Source: Corynebacterium suicordis DSM 45110 (GTDB taxonomy: Bacteria > Actinomycetota > Actinomycetes > Mycobacteriales > Mycobacteriaceae). Taken from it: a stretch of DNA of 64,000 nt. A program made the translations under genes and the position numbers. Positions 8,283 through 17,241 of this stretch are shown here, in pieces. The notes under the pieces are model-generated. The model did not search any database and had not been told where the DNA came from. It worked only from the letters and a program-made list of their open reading frames with translations. The stretch spans positions 806,001 through 870,000 of the forward strand of contig NZ_JADKMY010000001.1 in the NCBI RefSeq assembly GCF_015351405.1, written 5' to 3'. Every line of letters begins with the position of its first letter. Positions within the stretch are counted from its first letter, which is position 1.

Positions 8283-8672
8283 CTAGTGCTCCAGGATTTC
8301 TTTGAGGGTCGCTAGATCCTGGGTGACCATTTCGCAGTCGCGGGCGAACTCTTCATCAGTGAGGTTGAGCTGGCGGATAGTGAACACCACCTCGCAACCC
8401 TCTGGGTGCGCGAGGACGCGCAGCGGGTTGTAGACCACAGTTCCGGTGGGGAGGGTGACCTCGTGATCGGCCACCAGCTGGGGATTGTAGGGGACGAACT
8501 TCACGCGCACCGGGCCCATCGGGGAATCCATCAGGAGATCCTCGCCATCTACCCGCACCTCGGATTTCGCCAGACCTGCTGCCCATGCGGGCAGGTTGGC
8601 GGGGTCAGCAATGAACTCGTAAGCCGCATTGGGCGAGGTGTTGATGACACAACTGAGATGTTGGCTCTGCAT
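8283..8672 (-). CDS. SRPBCC (START-like) family protein
   Basis: A 129-residue protein with the helix-grip SRPBCC fold. The start is typical: an N-terminal β-strand, then a PNAAYEFIADPANLPAW helix pair, a long β-sheet, and a C-terminal helix ending in TLKEILEH. Such folds bind hydrophobic ligands in a deep cavity; relatives include polyketide cyclases and lipid carriers. Nothing in the sequence points to a ligand. The ATG at 8672 has only a weak purine-rich site. It reads with the ZIP gene downstream and follows the glycosyltransferase operon, whose last stop is at 8714. Confidence 0.75.
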   Translation of the reverse strand: MQSQHLSCVINTSPNAAYEFIADPANLPAWAAGLAKSEVRVDGEDLLMDSPMGPVRVKFVPYNPQLVADHEVTLPTGTVVYNPLRVLAHPEGCEVVFTIRQLNLTDEEFARDCEMVTQDLATLKEILEH

Positions 8673-8713
8673 GGTTTCGAACTTACCTGGCGAGGATCAC
8701 CAGCCAGCAGTTT

Positions 8714-10978
8714 TCACCAGCCGGCGAAGTCCCGTTCCAACCGACGCGGCCCATCCGCGATCTCCCAATCCACTTCGACTGTGTGGGTTTGCGCGGTGAC
8801 GGGGCCCCGGTTCTCCAGAGCGAGTCGGCGAGATGTGGTGATCTCCGCCAATTGTGCGGGGAAGCATTCCAACCGAGGATCGCCTTGGCGCGCTTCCACA
8901 TGGAGCGAGCCGCCCAGAGAGTCGGCCTGGGCGAGCAGTTGCCGAGCCTTGGCTGTGTCAGCGGGCCACGCGGGGGTCAGGAGTTTCACCTGGATACGGC
9001 CACGAACAGGTGAATCAGCATCGCAGTGAACCCGCGGGTCGCTGGCGAACAGCGCCCGTTCATCGTCTTGCAGTGCTCCCGCAGGAACTTTCACGTGCAC
9101 CCCTGGAATCGCCAACCAGCCCAGAATCGTGCGTACTGCTTGGCCCGTGGCCCATTCACCAGCATCTGCAGGCAGCGAAACCACCCCGTCCGCATCCGAA
9201 AACACCACCGCATCCGGCCTGGCCAGCGGGTGAGAGATCCGCTTGGCCAAAGCTAAGGTTTCCACGTTCTTCTCCGCGAAGGCCTGCGCATCATCGATTG
9301 ACCGCCCGGACCAGTCCGGTTCCTCGTGATAGGCCACCGCGCTGGAGCAGTGATGCAGCAAGGCTCCGGCGTTCCACGCGCGCCAGCCGAGATCCCAATC
9401 TTCACCGCCGTAACCCACGATCGATTCATCGAATCCACCGATGTTGCAGAAGAATTCCCGCGAGCATGTCAGCACCGCGGAGATCACGAAGCGCCACGAG
9501 GAATCATCCGCATTGGCCAGGTCACCGGTGGTACGCCAAGCATCCCGCAACCACTCGGGTTCGGCAGCATCATCGGAACCGAAAGCGCCGTGCAGGCGGG
9601 TTCCGACCACCACGGCTCGGGGCTCCAGCACTGTCAATCGGCATGCTTGCCGCAGGTAGGAAGGCGTGGGCACGGTATCCCCATCGAGGAATGCCAAGAT
9701 TTCACCGCGAACTTCGGCTGCACCCAAGTTGCGCGCGGCAGCAGCACGGAAGCCCTGGTCCTCTTGCCGAACCACCCGGACGGGGAAACGGTAACGTGAC
9801 TGAGCGAACTCGGGCGGGGTGGAGGAGCCATCATCGGCGATGATGCACTCCATCGCACCGGGATAATCCTGCTCCTCCAAGGCATCAAGTATCTGCCGCA
9901 AACCATCCGCATCGTTGTAATACGGGATCACCACGCTCACCAGTGGCCACTTCTCCGGCCATTCGTCCAAGCGTGGATCATTGCTGGCGAGATCGAAAAC
10001 CCCCGTTGACCACGCCCGATGGTATTCCGCAGCCACGTGCTCCCACGTCCAATCGTCTGGCGCGGAAATGGGCTCAGCAAAGTCTTCAGGAAGGGCTTCG
10101 ATGGTCTCGAGCCAGGCGTCGTCGCACACAAGAACGATGAGATCCGGCCACCGTTCCTTCAACTCCCGCGAATACGCACTGTCCGCCACCAGAACCCTGC
10201 GCCCCAGGCTCAGCCACTTCATCAGGGAGCCGGACGCGCTGAAATGCCGGTGCGCGCAGACGGGGATGCCGGTGTGGAGCATGGCGCGTTCGAGTTCTTC
10301 CGTCTCCAGGAAGCCGGTGATGGTGAGCTCGACGCCAGCCTTGCCCGCGGCATCGGTGAGTTCGGATTCCAGCCAGTCGTGACCCTCGGCGATGCGCCCG
10401 AGGGCTAGCACGCTGCTGATGCTGTGGCCGGGGTGTTCGGCGAGTGAATTCACCAGCTCGAGGTGGCCTTTGCCGGGGTAGACGAAGCCCATGATGCCGA
10501 TGGAATCCAGCGCTGGAGTGTCTGCGGGAGAGCCGGTGGTGACGCGAGCGGGGAGCGGGAGCGGGACGATGCGCGGCTGCGAAATGGGAGCGCTGCAGTG
10601 TTCGTGGAAAAAGTCGGCCTCGTGCTGGGAATTGACTACTATCGCATCGGCGGCCTGCGCCAGCTGGGCATAGGCAGTGGCGCGCCTGGCGAAGCGATCG
10701 GAGCCTTCCTCGGGCTGGGGGATGTCGTGAAAAGAGACGCTCAAAGGGCGGTTCTGGGCCAGCGTGATGATCCGGGAGGTGGCATCGCTGGGAGAGGTGC
10801 CGAAGAGGTGATCGGAGAAGAAGATCTGTAGTGGTCCGGGTGGCAGGCTCAAGTCATTGAGTTCTTGCCAGGACTCCACTCGGATGACGGTCCCACCGGC
10901 CGCGCGGGTGAGGAGCTGGGCGTATTCCACTACTCCGTGCTGGTCAGGGCCCACGATGAGATGAGTGGGGAGGGTCAT
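8714..10978 (-). CDS. Fused GT-B/GT2 glycosyltransferase with extra C-terminal domain
   Basis: A large 754-residue protein with three parts. Residues about 1–330 look like a GT4-like GT-B unit, with NSQHE, a GFVYPGKGH motif and a late SASGSLMKWLSLG segment. Residues from about 345 form a GT2 (GT-A) domain: VSVVIPYYND, ADDGS at 381–385, metal-binding DGD at 432–434, and GGFDE…GYGGEDWDL around 516–533 with the catalytic acid pair. The last 170 residues are a β-rich domain I do not recognise. It probably transfers sugars during assembly of a surface glycan (inference). Its start overlaps the upstream WcbI-like stop as ATGA, so the two are co-translated. Confidence 0.82.
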   Translation of the reverse strand: MTLPTHLIVGPDQHGVVEYAQLLTRAAGGTVIRVESWQELNDLSLPPGPLQIFFSDHLFGTSPSDATSRIITLAQNRPLSVSFHDIPQPEEGSDRFARRATAYAQLAQAADAIVVNSQHEADFFHEHCSAPISQPRIVPLPLPARVTTGSPADTPALDSIGIMGFVYPGKGHLELVNSLAEHPGHSISSVLALGRIAEGHDWLESELTDAAGKAGVELTITGFLETEELERAMLHTGIPVCAHRHFSASGSLMKWLSLGRRVLVADSAYSRELKERWPDLIVLVCDDAWLETIEALPEDFAEPISAPDDWTWEHVAAEYHRAWSTGVFDLASNDPRLDEWPEKWPLVSVVIPYYNDADGLRQILDALEEQDYPGAMECIIADDGSSTPPEFAQSRYRFPVRVVRQEDQGFRAAAARNLGAAEVRGEILAFLDGDTVPTPSYLRQACRLTVLEPRAVVVGTRLHGAFGSDDAAEPEWLRDAWRTTGDLANADDSSWRFVISAVLTCSREFFCNIGGFDESIVGYGGEDWDLGWRAWNAGALLHHCSSAVAYHEEPDWSGRSIDDAQAFAEKNVETLALAKRISHPLARPDAVVFSDADGVVSLPADAGEWATGQAVRTILGWLAIPGVHVKVPAGALQDDERALFASDPRVHCDADSPVRGRIQVKLLTPAWPADTAKARQLLAQADSLGGSLHVEARQGDPRLECFPAQLAEITTSRRLALENRGPVTAQTHTVEVDWEIADGPRRLERDFAGW

Positions 10979-12018
10979 GGATTCTGTGCTCCTGCCTCAG
11001 CTGAGCTGGAAAAACCGAGCAGTCGGAACAGATCGGCGTGCCGCTTGAGGGCAGCTTCGATGAACTCCGGGTGCTCGCGGTAAAAGCTGCGATGGGCGAC
11101 TTCGATCTCCTCGGCGGGGATGATCTCGCCGTGAAGAGTCCACTCGCTGCGGTCTGATGCGGGGAGGCTCAGAGCTTCCAACGCGCGCGGATCCACCGGA
11201 CTGCGCAGGTGGCCCAGCATCTCCCGATCGGTGGGGGCGCTGACCTGCCCGTTGAGCTTCGCCCATTCGGGTTCGCATTCGCGGATGGCCTGCATCACGC
11301 GGGTGCCCAGCTCGGTGAGGGTGGCATTGTTCGGGTGGTTCAGGGTGTGCCATTCGGGCAGCTCGCGGAGGTAGGTGGACATACCCACTGTGCCGTGGGC
11401 GCCCTCGCGCGCGGCCATGAGTTGCACGTTGGCCTCAACGATTCCCTGGTAGTCCGGTTCATTGACCTGTTGGAGCCCAGCAAGCTGCGCGATCAAGTGC
11501 AGGTCGTGGTACGGAACCACCGGCGGACTCAGGGAAGAATCCAGGGGCGAACGGACGATGGCCCAGCGCGGGTTGAGCGCGGAAAAACGCAGGACCGGAT
11601 AGCGGAGGACATGCACAGGGGAGCCATCCGTGCGCATGAGGGATGCCAGTTGCTCCGTGCCGCAGGGAAGGCCACGGTAGTCATCTCGCACCGGCTGGGT
11701 GACCAGCACATTTGCCCACTGCATCGCGAATTCCACGAAGGGCATATCGCGGGTTTCCCACTCGTGGATGGGTGGAATGCGGAAGGACTGGATGTCCCCG
11801 GAGCTCTCCAGCACGATGCGCAGAGATTCCGCTTGGCAGTTGCCCACCACAACCACGCGTGGCACAGCATCACCGGAACCGCCAGCATCACCCGGCAGAG
11901 GCGCCACCCCATAAAACACCCCGTAGTGCCGGTCCCGGTCAGAGACATCCCCGCGCAAGACGGGTCGAGAGCGTGCAGGCTCTCCAGCAGATCCCACTGC
12001 AGTTTCCGCTGGGTTCAT
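10975..12018 (-). CDS. WcbI-like polysaccharide biosynthesis protein
   Basis: A 347-residue protein resembling the WcbI family of capsule-biosynthesis proteins, thought to be acetyltransferases with a fold related to SGNH hydrolases. The diagnostic segment is VVVGNCQAESLRI (residues about 55–67), in which GNCQ-A forms the ligand loop, followed by IPPIHEW. Known WcbI binds coenzyme A and is needed for capsule maturation, so modification of a surface sugar is likely here (family knowledge plus inference). It is the first gene of the minus-strand operon and overlaps the next gene by four bases. The 220-base gap to the divergent glycosyltransferase operon must carry both promoters. Confidence 0.72.
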   Translation of the reverse strand: MNPAETAVGSAGEPARSRPVLRGDVSDRDRHYGVFYGVAPLPGDAGGSGDAVPRVVVVGNCQAESLRIVLESSGDIQSFRIPPIHEWETRDMPFVEFAMQWANVLVTQPVRDDYRGLPCGTEQLASLMRTDGSPVHVLRYPVLRFSALNPRWAIVRSPLDSSLSPPVVPYHDLHLIAQLAGLQQVNEPDYQGIVEANVQLMAAREGAHGTVGMSTYLRELPEWHTLNHPNNATLTELGTRVMQAIRECEPEWAKLNGQVSAPTDREMLGHLRSPVDPRALEALSLPASDRSEWTLHGEIIPAEEIEVAHRSFYREHPEFIEAALKRHADLFRLLGFSSSAEAGAQNP

Positions 12019-12238
12019 GGTGCGATAGTCCCTTCGTCACAAGGCTGGGTGGGAGGATAAGTTATCAACTGTATGCGGGAACGGACGAGCGTGGAGCGAG
12101 GCGTCGAAAAACATACAGAAGGCGTGCATACTTTATGCAAAAAGTTGGACTACTCTCGAGTCCATAGATCCGCCGCAGAGCGCGGTGGAATTTTGTCGTG
12201 CCAGTGAGAAATCGCTGGCCCATGTGAGGAGATGATTC

Positions 12239-14359
12239 GTGTCGGTTCTGGCCATACCGTGCGCGCACCCGTACGTTCAGGCTTTGCAGCCCGCCGGAGG
12301 ATGGAGTTTCACCGAATTTCTCCCCGACCCGGTGGTCAATCCCGCACGCCCCGAACAGTGGTGGCCGCATCCGGCTTTTGAGCAGCCGTGGTGGGAAGCG
12401 CGCGATCGTCAGGAGTCGGCCGAGCGGATTGATCTGGTTCACCTGCATTTCGGATACGAGCACCTCACGGTGCAGCAGACGCGGAACTTCATCAGGATTC
12501 TGCGCGCCCGTCGCATCCCTTTGGTGCTGACCGTTCACGATATCGATAACCCCCACGTGGTGGATCAGCAGGCGTTCCACGCGCAGCTGCGCATCTTGTT
12601 GGACGATGCCGCTCGCATCCTCACCCTCACCGAAGCCGCCCGCACCCGGCTCTCGGTGGATTTCCACGTGGATCCGCGCCTGGTCACGGTGGTGTCGCAT
12701 CCCCGCATCGTGGAAAACCCGGAGGCAGTGGTTCCCGCGCAACACGGCACGGATATCGGGGTGTTCCTCAAGTCCGTCCGCACCAATGTGGTCTCCGATC
12801 CCGCGTTCTACCAGAACCTCGCGGAGCACTGCGCTAGCCAGGGTCGCGAACTTTCCGTCTTCCTGCACCGGGATCAGGAGGGCAGCGTGTTGCATCGCGT
12901 CCTGGCGGAAACCCCCTCGTTGAACGTGGTGGTTCATGATCCTTTTTCCGACGCCGAACTCTTCGCCGCCGTAGCTGAATGCTCAGCGATTGTGCTTCCC
13001 TACGTGCGGGGTACGCACTCTGGCTGGCTGGAAATGTGCCGAGACCTGGACGTTCCCGTAGCTATCCCCGATTGTGGTTGTTACGCCGATCAGCTGGATT
13101 CCCCGGAGGCCGGGGTTGTGTATCACGTGGCGGATGCCCGCTCGGCTGCTGCTGCCGCGGTTCGCTTGGCTGAGCACGGGCACGTGCCGCTGGTGGCATC
13201 CCGGGATGAGCAGCGGGAGTACCTGTTGCAGGTGCACGAGGAAATCTACCGCGAGCTCTCCACGCCCAAGCTGAACATCGCGCTGATTGCGCCGGCACGC
13301 TTTCCTATCGCGCAGCCCTTCGCCGGAGGGCTGGAGGCGTTTTGCGCCACCATGGTCATGGCCTACCGCCAACTGGGCCACCGCGTGGATCTCTACGCGG
13401 CCGCGGGCTCTGCGGGGCACGTGCGCGAATGGGAATTCCCGGGCGTGGATTGGACGGGGTACGAGCACTACCGCACCGACCACACCTACCCACCTGGTGA
13501 GCGCCAGCGCGAGGACGCAGCATTCGCGCGGGTGATGGCTCATGTGCAGGAGCAGGTGGAGGCTGGTGAATACGACGTGATCCACAACAATTCCCTGCAC
13601 CCGGCACCTTTTGCGACATGTGGGCGGTTGCCCATGCTCACTACGATTCACACGCCGGTGGGTGAGGACATGCAGAGGGCGATCTGCGCCAGCGTGGATG
13701 CAGGTGGGCCGGAGGCCGCAGGAATCTTCGCCGCGGTGAGCCATGCCGCTGCCTCTACCTGGAATCTGCCCGAGCCACCGCGGATCATCCCCAATGGGTT
13801 CGATGGCACCGTGTGGCGACCCGGCCCGGGCGGGCCACGCGCAGTGTGGTTTGGCCGCGTGGTGCCGGAAAAGGGCCTGCACCTGGCCATTGATGCAGCG
13901 CGAGAACTTGGAGTGGAACTGGCGATTGCCGGACGAGTGGGCAATGAGATCTACTACGAAGAAGAGATCCTCCCGCGCCTGGGAGCTGATACCCATTGGG
14001 TGGGAGAATCCACGCAGCTGGAGCTGGCCGAGCTAGTGGGTAAGAGCAGCGTGTGTTTTGTCACCCCGGATTGGGAGGAACCTTTCGGGCTGGTGGTGAT
14101 CGAAGCCCTGGCCTGCGGCACCCCGGTGGCAGCGCTGGCCCGTGGCGGGGTTTCGGAGATCTTGGCCGATTACCCAGGTGCGCTGGCCGATCCCGAACAT
14201 CCCATCGAAGGCCTGGTTAAAGCCGCCGAATATGGTTTGGCGCTGGAGCGGGAGAAGATCGCGCAATGGGCGCGCTCCAAGTTCGGCGATAAGCAGTTGG
14301 CGCTGAACTACACCGAGCTGCTGCACAGCGTGGCGCTGCGGAATCGGGTGCCGCAGTGA
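12239..14359 (+). CDS. Tandem double-domain GT4 glycosyltransferase
   Basis: A 706-residue protein with two GT-B halves. The first (about 1–345) has a degenerate GT4 pattern: HLHFGYEH, LTVHDID, LTEAAR, and a late LEMCRDLDVPVAIPDCG. The second (from about 347) starts IALIAPARFPIAQPFAGGLE. It has the nucleotide-sugar-binding signature WFGRVVPEKGLHLA and the E-x7-E motif in EEPFGLVVIEALACGTPV, so it is the likely active half. The GTG start at 12239 has a good GAGGAG site. It opens the plus-strand operon, with the next gene overlapping by GTGA. The role is probably extracellular or envelope glycan synthesis, with unknown sugars. Confidence 0.82.
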   Translation: MSVLAIPCAHPYVQALQPAGGWSFTEFLPDPVVNPARPEQWWPHPAFEQPWWEARDRQESAERIDLVHLHFGYEHLTVQQTRNFIRILRARRIPLVLTVHDIDNPHVVDQQAFHAQLRILLDDAARILTLTEAARTRLSVDFHVDPRLVTVVSHPRIVENPEAVVPAQHGTDIGVFLKSVRTNVVSDPAFYQNLAEHCASQGRELSVFLHRDQEGSVLHRVLAETPSLNVVVHDPFSDAELFAAVAECSAIVLPYVRGTHSGWLEMCRDLDVPVAIPDCGCYADQLDSPEAGVVYHVADARSAAAAAVRLAEHGHVPLVASRDEQREYLLQVHEEIYRELSTPKLNIALIAPARFPIAQPFAGGLEAFCATMVMAYRQLGHRVDLYAAAGSAGHVREWEFPGVDWTGYEHYRTDHTYPPGERQREDAAFARVMAHVQEQVEAGEYDVIHNNSLHPAPFATCGRLPMLTTIHTPVGEDMQRAICASVDAGGPEAAGIFAAVSHAAASTWNLPEPPRIIPNGFDGTVWRPGPGGPRAVWFGRVVPEKGLHLAIDAARELGVELAIAGRVGNEIYYEEEILPRLGADTHWVGESTQLELAELVGKSSVCFVTPDWEEPFGLVVIEALACGTPVAALARGGVSEILADYPGALADPEHPIEGLVKAAEYGLALEREKIAQWARSKFGDKQLALNYTELLHSVALRNRVPQ

Positions 14360-15444
14360 GTGACCCGGTGAATGATGCAGTGAGTGAGAAACAGCTGGTC
14401 GTGGGGATGTATGCCCACCACCAGGGCTCCGGCCACCTCAACCGCTGCAGGAGCATCGCGCGTCGGCTTGCCGAACGTGGCGCGCGGGTGGAGATCTTTT
14501 CCTCCGCGCTAGGTGTGCATTCTTCTCCTTCGACGCCACACCCCGTCTGGTCTGAGCACCAGATCCCTCTGGATTTCGATGGCCCCCAAGGCAGTCCCAG
14601 CGAAGTTCAAGATCCGCAAGCTGGAGACACCTTGCACTGGGCGCCTCTGCAACACCCGGGTTATCGCGAGCGCATGGCAGTGCTGGCCGCGTGGATCCGC
14701 AGCGAACGCCCGGATGTGTTCTACGTGGATGTCTCGGTGGAAGTGGCACTGTTTGTCCGCTTGCTGGGAGTTCCGGTGATCAATATCGCGATGCCCGGCG
14801 AGCGTTGGGATGCGCCGCATCAACTGGGGTATGCGCAGGCAGCGGGCATCATTGCTGCGTGGCCACAGTCGGTGCCGCTGCCCACGCACCTGCAAGCTCA
14901 TGCCGCGCGCGTGCAGTGCGTGGGCGGGATCAGCACGTTCGAGGATTCGGTACCGGAACACATTGCAACCGAGCGAGGAACTCATCGCGTACTGGTTATG
15001 CAGGGCACGGGTGGCACGGGATGGGCCGAGGACTACTGGGACACCGTGCAACAGGCCTGCCCGGAATACCAGTTCACATTCCTCGGTGGGGAATACCGCA
15101 GCGAGAACCCCCTGGTGGAGATGGCAGAAGTAGACGTGGTGGTCAGCGCTGCAGGGCAGAACTCCGTGGCGGATATCGCCCTGAGCGGAAAGCCCTGCGT
15201 GCTCCTGCCGCAGGAGCGTGCATTCGCGGAACAGTTCGCCACCGCTCGTGCGGCCGAGTCTCTGGGCCTGGCACTGAACCGTGAAGAGGCTCCTGCTCCC
15301 GAGGAATGGCCCGCGTTGCTGCGCGAGGCCAGTCAAATGACACCCAACTGGGAGAAGTGGCAGGTGGAGGGAGCCGCGGATCGAGCAGCCGAGCGCATCC
15401 TCGCCATCGCGAAAGAAAACCGCAGCGAGGGAGAACCCGCATGA
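14356..15444 (+). CDS. GT28/MurG-like glycosyltransferase
   Basis: A 362-residue GT-B protein. The N-terminal half begins with a glycine-rich loop (HHQGSGHLNRCRSIA), as in MurG and UDP-glycosyltransferases. The C-terminal half has the acceptor/donor signature VVVSAAGQNSVADIALSGKPCVLLP, followed by a conserved QFATA helix. It should move a sugar from a nucleotide donor to an unknown acceptor at the membrane. The GTG start overlaps the previous gene's stop (GTGA) and its own stop overlaps the ATG of the next gene (ATGA), so all three genes form one tightly coupled operon. Confidence 0.8.
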   Translation: MSDPVNDAVSEKQLVVGMYAHHQGSGHLNRCRSIARRLAERGARVEIFSSALGVHSSPSTPHPVWSEHQIPLDFDGPQGSPSEVQDPQAGDTLHWAPLQHPGYRERMAVLAAWIRSERPDVFYVDVSVEVALFVRLLGVPVINIAMPGERWDAPHQLGYAQAAGIIAAWPQSVPLPTHLQAHAARVQCVGGISTFEDSVPEHIATERGTHRVLVMQGTGGTGWAEDYWDTVQQACPEYQFTFLGGEYRSENPLVEMAEVDVVVSAAGQNSVADIALSGKPCVLLPQERAFAEQFATARAAESLGLALNREEAPAPEEWPALLREASQMTPNWEKWQVEGAADRAAERILAIAKENRSEGEPA

Positions 15445-16247
15445 TCGTGGTGAGCATCGCCACGGCAGACCGGGCAGAGCGGATCGCCGAGCAGCACGAG
15501 CACTTGGTGCACACCGGCGAAGAGGTACGCCATGGCGTCGTCACCATGGGAACGCAGAGCTTCCACGTGCCGGGGGTTGAGGTGATCGCGCACGTCGAGG
15601 AGACCCCGGTGAACCTCGCGCGGGCGCGCAACCTGGCCGGGGATTGGGCGGCCAGCCAGGATGCACGGGGTGCGGTAGTTTTTCTCGACGCCGACTGCCT
15701 GCCAGGGAAGTCATTACTGAAAAACTATCGCGCGGCTTTGCTGGATAACCGGGATAGCGTGGTGACCGGGCCGGTGACCTACCTTCCCGAGGGTGCAGAC
15801 CTACGGCCGGAGGCGTTGCCGGCGCAGCGCCAACCGCATGCTGCCCGTCCAGACCCCGCGCCAGGGGAAATCTTGCGCTCAACCGCGGAGCAATACGATG
15901 TTTTCTGGTCGCTCTCCTTCGCCATCACCGCTGAGAAATGGCGGGATGTGCGGGAGACTTTTGGGGGCTTTGATGAGGCCTTCACCGGCTATGGTGGCGA
16001 AGACACCGATTTTGCGTGGCAGCTCCGCGAGCACGACATTCCACTGCTGTGGGTGGGTGGCGCCGATGCGTTCCACATGTGGCACCCCGTTTCTTCACCG
16101 CCGTGGGAGCATCTGCGGGATATCGTGACCAATGCCAATCTCTTCCACGGAAAATGGGGGAAGTGGCCGATGGGCGGATGGCTCGATGCTTTTGAGCGCG
16201 CCGGGGCGATTCGGTTGCGCGCCGAGAAGTGGGAAGTAGTGGAATAG
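15441..16247 (+). CDS. Family 2 glycosyltransferase
   Basis: A 268-residue GT-A fold enzyme. Visible features are NLARARNLA, a VVFLDADCLPG segment with the metal-binding DAD triplet, and the galactosyltransferase-type C-terminal motif FGGFDEAFTGYGGEDTDFAWQL containing the catalytic acid pair, followed by HMWHP. It lacks membrane segments and should act in the cytoplasm. The ATG at 15441 overlaps the previous stop (ATGA); longer in-frame extension upstream would lie inside that gene and is rejected. It is last in the three-gene plus operon and converges with the cation exporter gene after only seven bases. Confidence 0.82.
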   Translation: MIVVSIATADRAERIAEQHEHLVHTGEEVRHGVVTMGTQSFHVPGVEVIAHVEETPVNLARARNLAGDWAASQDARGAVVFLDADCLPGKSLLKNYRAALLDNRDSVVTGPVTYLPEGADLRPEALPAQRQPHAARPDPAPGEILRSTAEQYDVFWSLSFAITAEKWRDVRETFGGFDEAFTGYGGEDTDFAWQLREHDIPLLWVGGADAFHMWHPVSSPPWEHLRDIVTNANLFHGKWGKWPMGGWLDAFERAGAIRLRAEKWEVVE

Positions 16248-16254
16248 CCCGCCG

Positions 16255-17196
16255 CTACTGGTGGCGCACGGAGGGCTGCTCGGCGTCGCTGGCAGCCATG
16301 GTTTCCAGCTGGAAGGTGGAGTGCTCGATGCCAATGGGGAAATGGTTGCGCACGCAGTGCTGAATATCCTGCAGGATCAGCGGAGCGTGGCCATCGGTGA
16401 AGCATTCATCATCGAGCACCACGTGGGCGGAAATGGTGGGCAAGCCCGTGGCCACAGTGGAGGCGTGAAGGTCATGCACATCCAGCACGTGATCGAGTTC
16501 CAAGATGTGCTGGCGAACTTCCGCGAGGTCTAGCTCTTTCGGGGTGAACTCCATGAGAACCGAAAGAGTTTCCCGCATGATCTTGACGGCCCGGGGGAGG
16601 ATGAGCGTGGCGATGAACAACCCGGCCAGGGCATCTGCCTGCAGGAAACCGGTGGTGGCGATGACGATCGCGGAGACAATCACACCGAGGGAACCGAGGG
16701 CGTCGTTCATCACCTCGAGGAAGGCTGCGCGCATGTTGAAGTTTGCTTCGCGACTGGAGGCCAGCACAATGATGGCTGCCACGTTGGCCACTAGACCCAC
16801 GATGCCGAAGATCAGCAGCTCACCGGCGGGAACCTCGGGTGGGGCGAAGAGCCGCTTGATGCCCTCAAACAGCGCGTAGATTCCCACCACGAAGAGCAGT
16901 GTTGCCTGACCCAGCGCGGCGAGCACCTCGACGCGGCGGAACCCCCACGTGCGCCGGGGATCCGCCGGGCGCAGCATGAGGGAGGCGGCAATCAGGGCGA
17001 CCAAGAGACCAGAGGCATCCGCGATGGCGTGCGCGGTATCCGTGAGCAGGGCAAGACTTCCAGTCAGTACCGCGCCGATCGCTTGGGCCACCACGATGAC
17101 CAGGGTGAGCCCGAAGGCGATCCAAAGGCGGGTGCGGTGATCCCCCGTGGAGGCATCGCCCGCGTGGCTGTGACTGTGATCGTGACCTGCGCCCAC
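16255..17196 (-). CDS. CDF-family cation efflux transporter
   Basis: A 313-residue cation diffusion facilitator that exports divalent metals (Zn, Co, Cd or Mn class) against protons. The N-terminus is His-rich (HDHSHSHAG), followed by six helices and a cytoplasmic ferredoxin-like C-terminal domain ending near HSTFQLE. Helix II has TDTAHAIAD with the H-x3-D pair. In helix V the usual H-x3-D is E-x3-D (EVMND), an altered metal site. The substrate therefore cannot be assigned with confidence. The gene stands alone between two unrelated neighbours, and a loop histidine stretch is missing. Confidence 0.85.
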   Translation of the reverse strand: MGAGHDHSHSHAGDASTGDHRTRLWIAFGLTLVIVVAQAIGAVLTGSLALLTDTAHAIADASGLLVALIAASLMLRPADPRRTWGFRRVEVLAALGQATLLFVVGIYALFEGIKRLFAPPEVPAGELLIFGIVGLVANVAAIIVLASSREANFNMRAAFLEVMNDALGSLGVIVSAIVIATTGFLQADALAGLFIATLILPRAVKIMRETLSVLMEFTPKELDLAEVRQHILELDHVLDVHDLHASTVATGLPTISAHVVLDDECFTDGHAPLILQDIQHCVRNHFPIGIEHSTFQLETMAASDAEQPSVRHQ

Positions 17197-17241
17197 TGTG
17201 AAAGTGCCTTTCTGAGTCAGTTTTTCGGTTGGTGTTAATCG

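Noticed and set aside
12065-12937. A 290-codon minus-strand frame spanning the glycosyltransferase intergenic gap
   Set aside because: It covers the start of the double-domain glycosyltransferase on the other strand and has no recognisable product.
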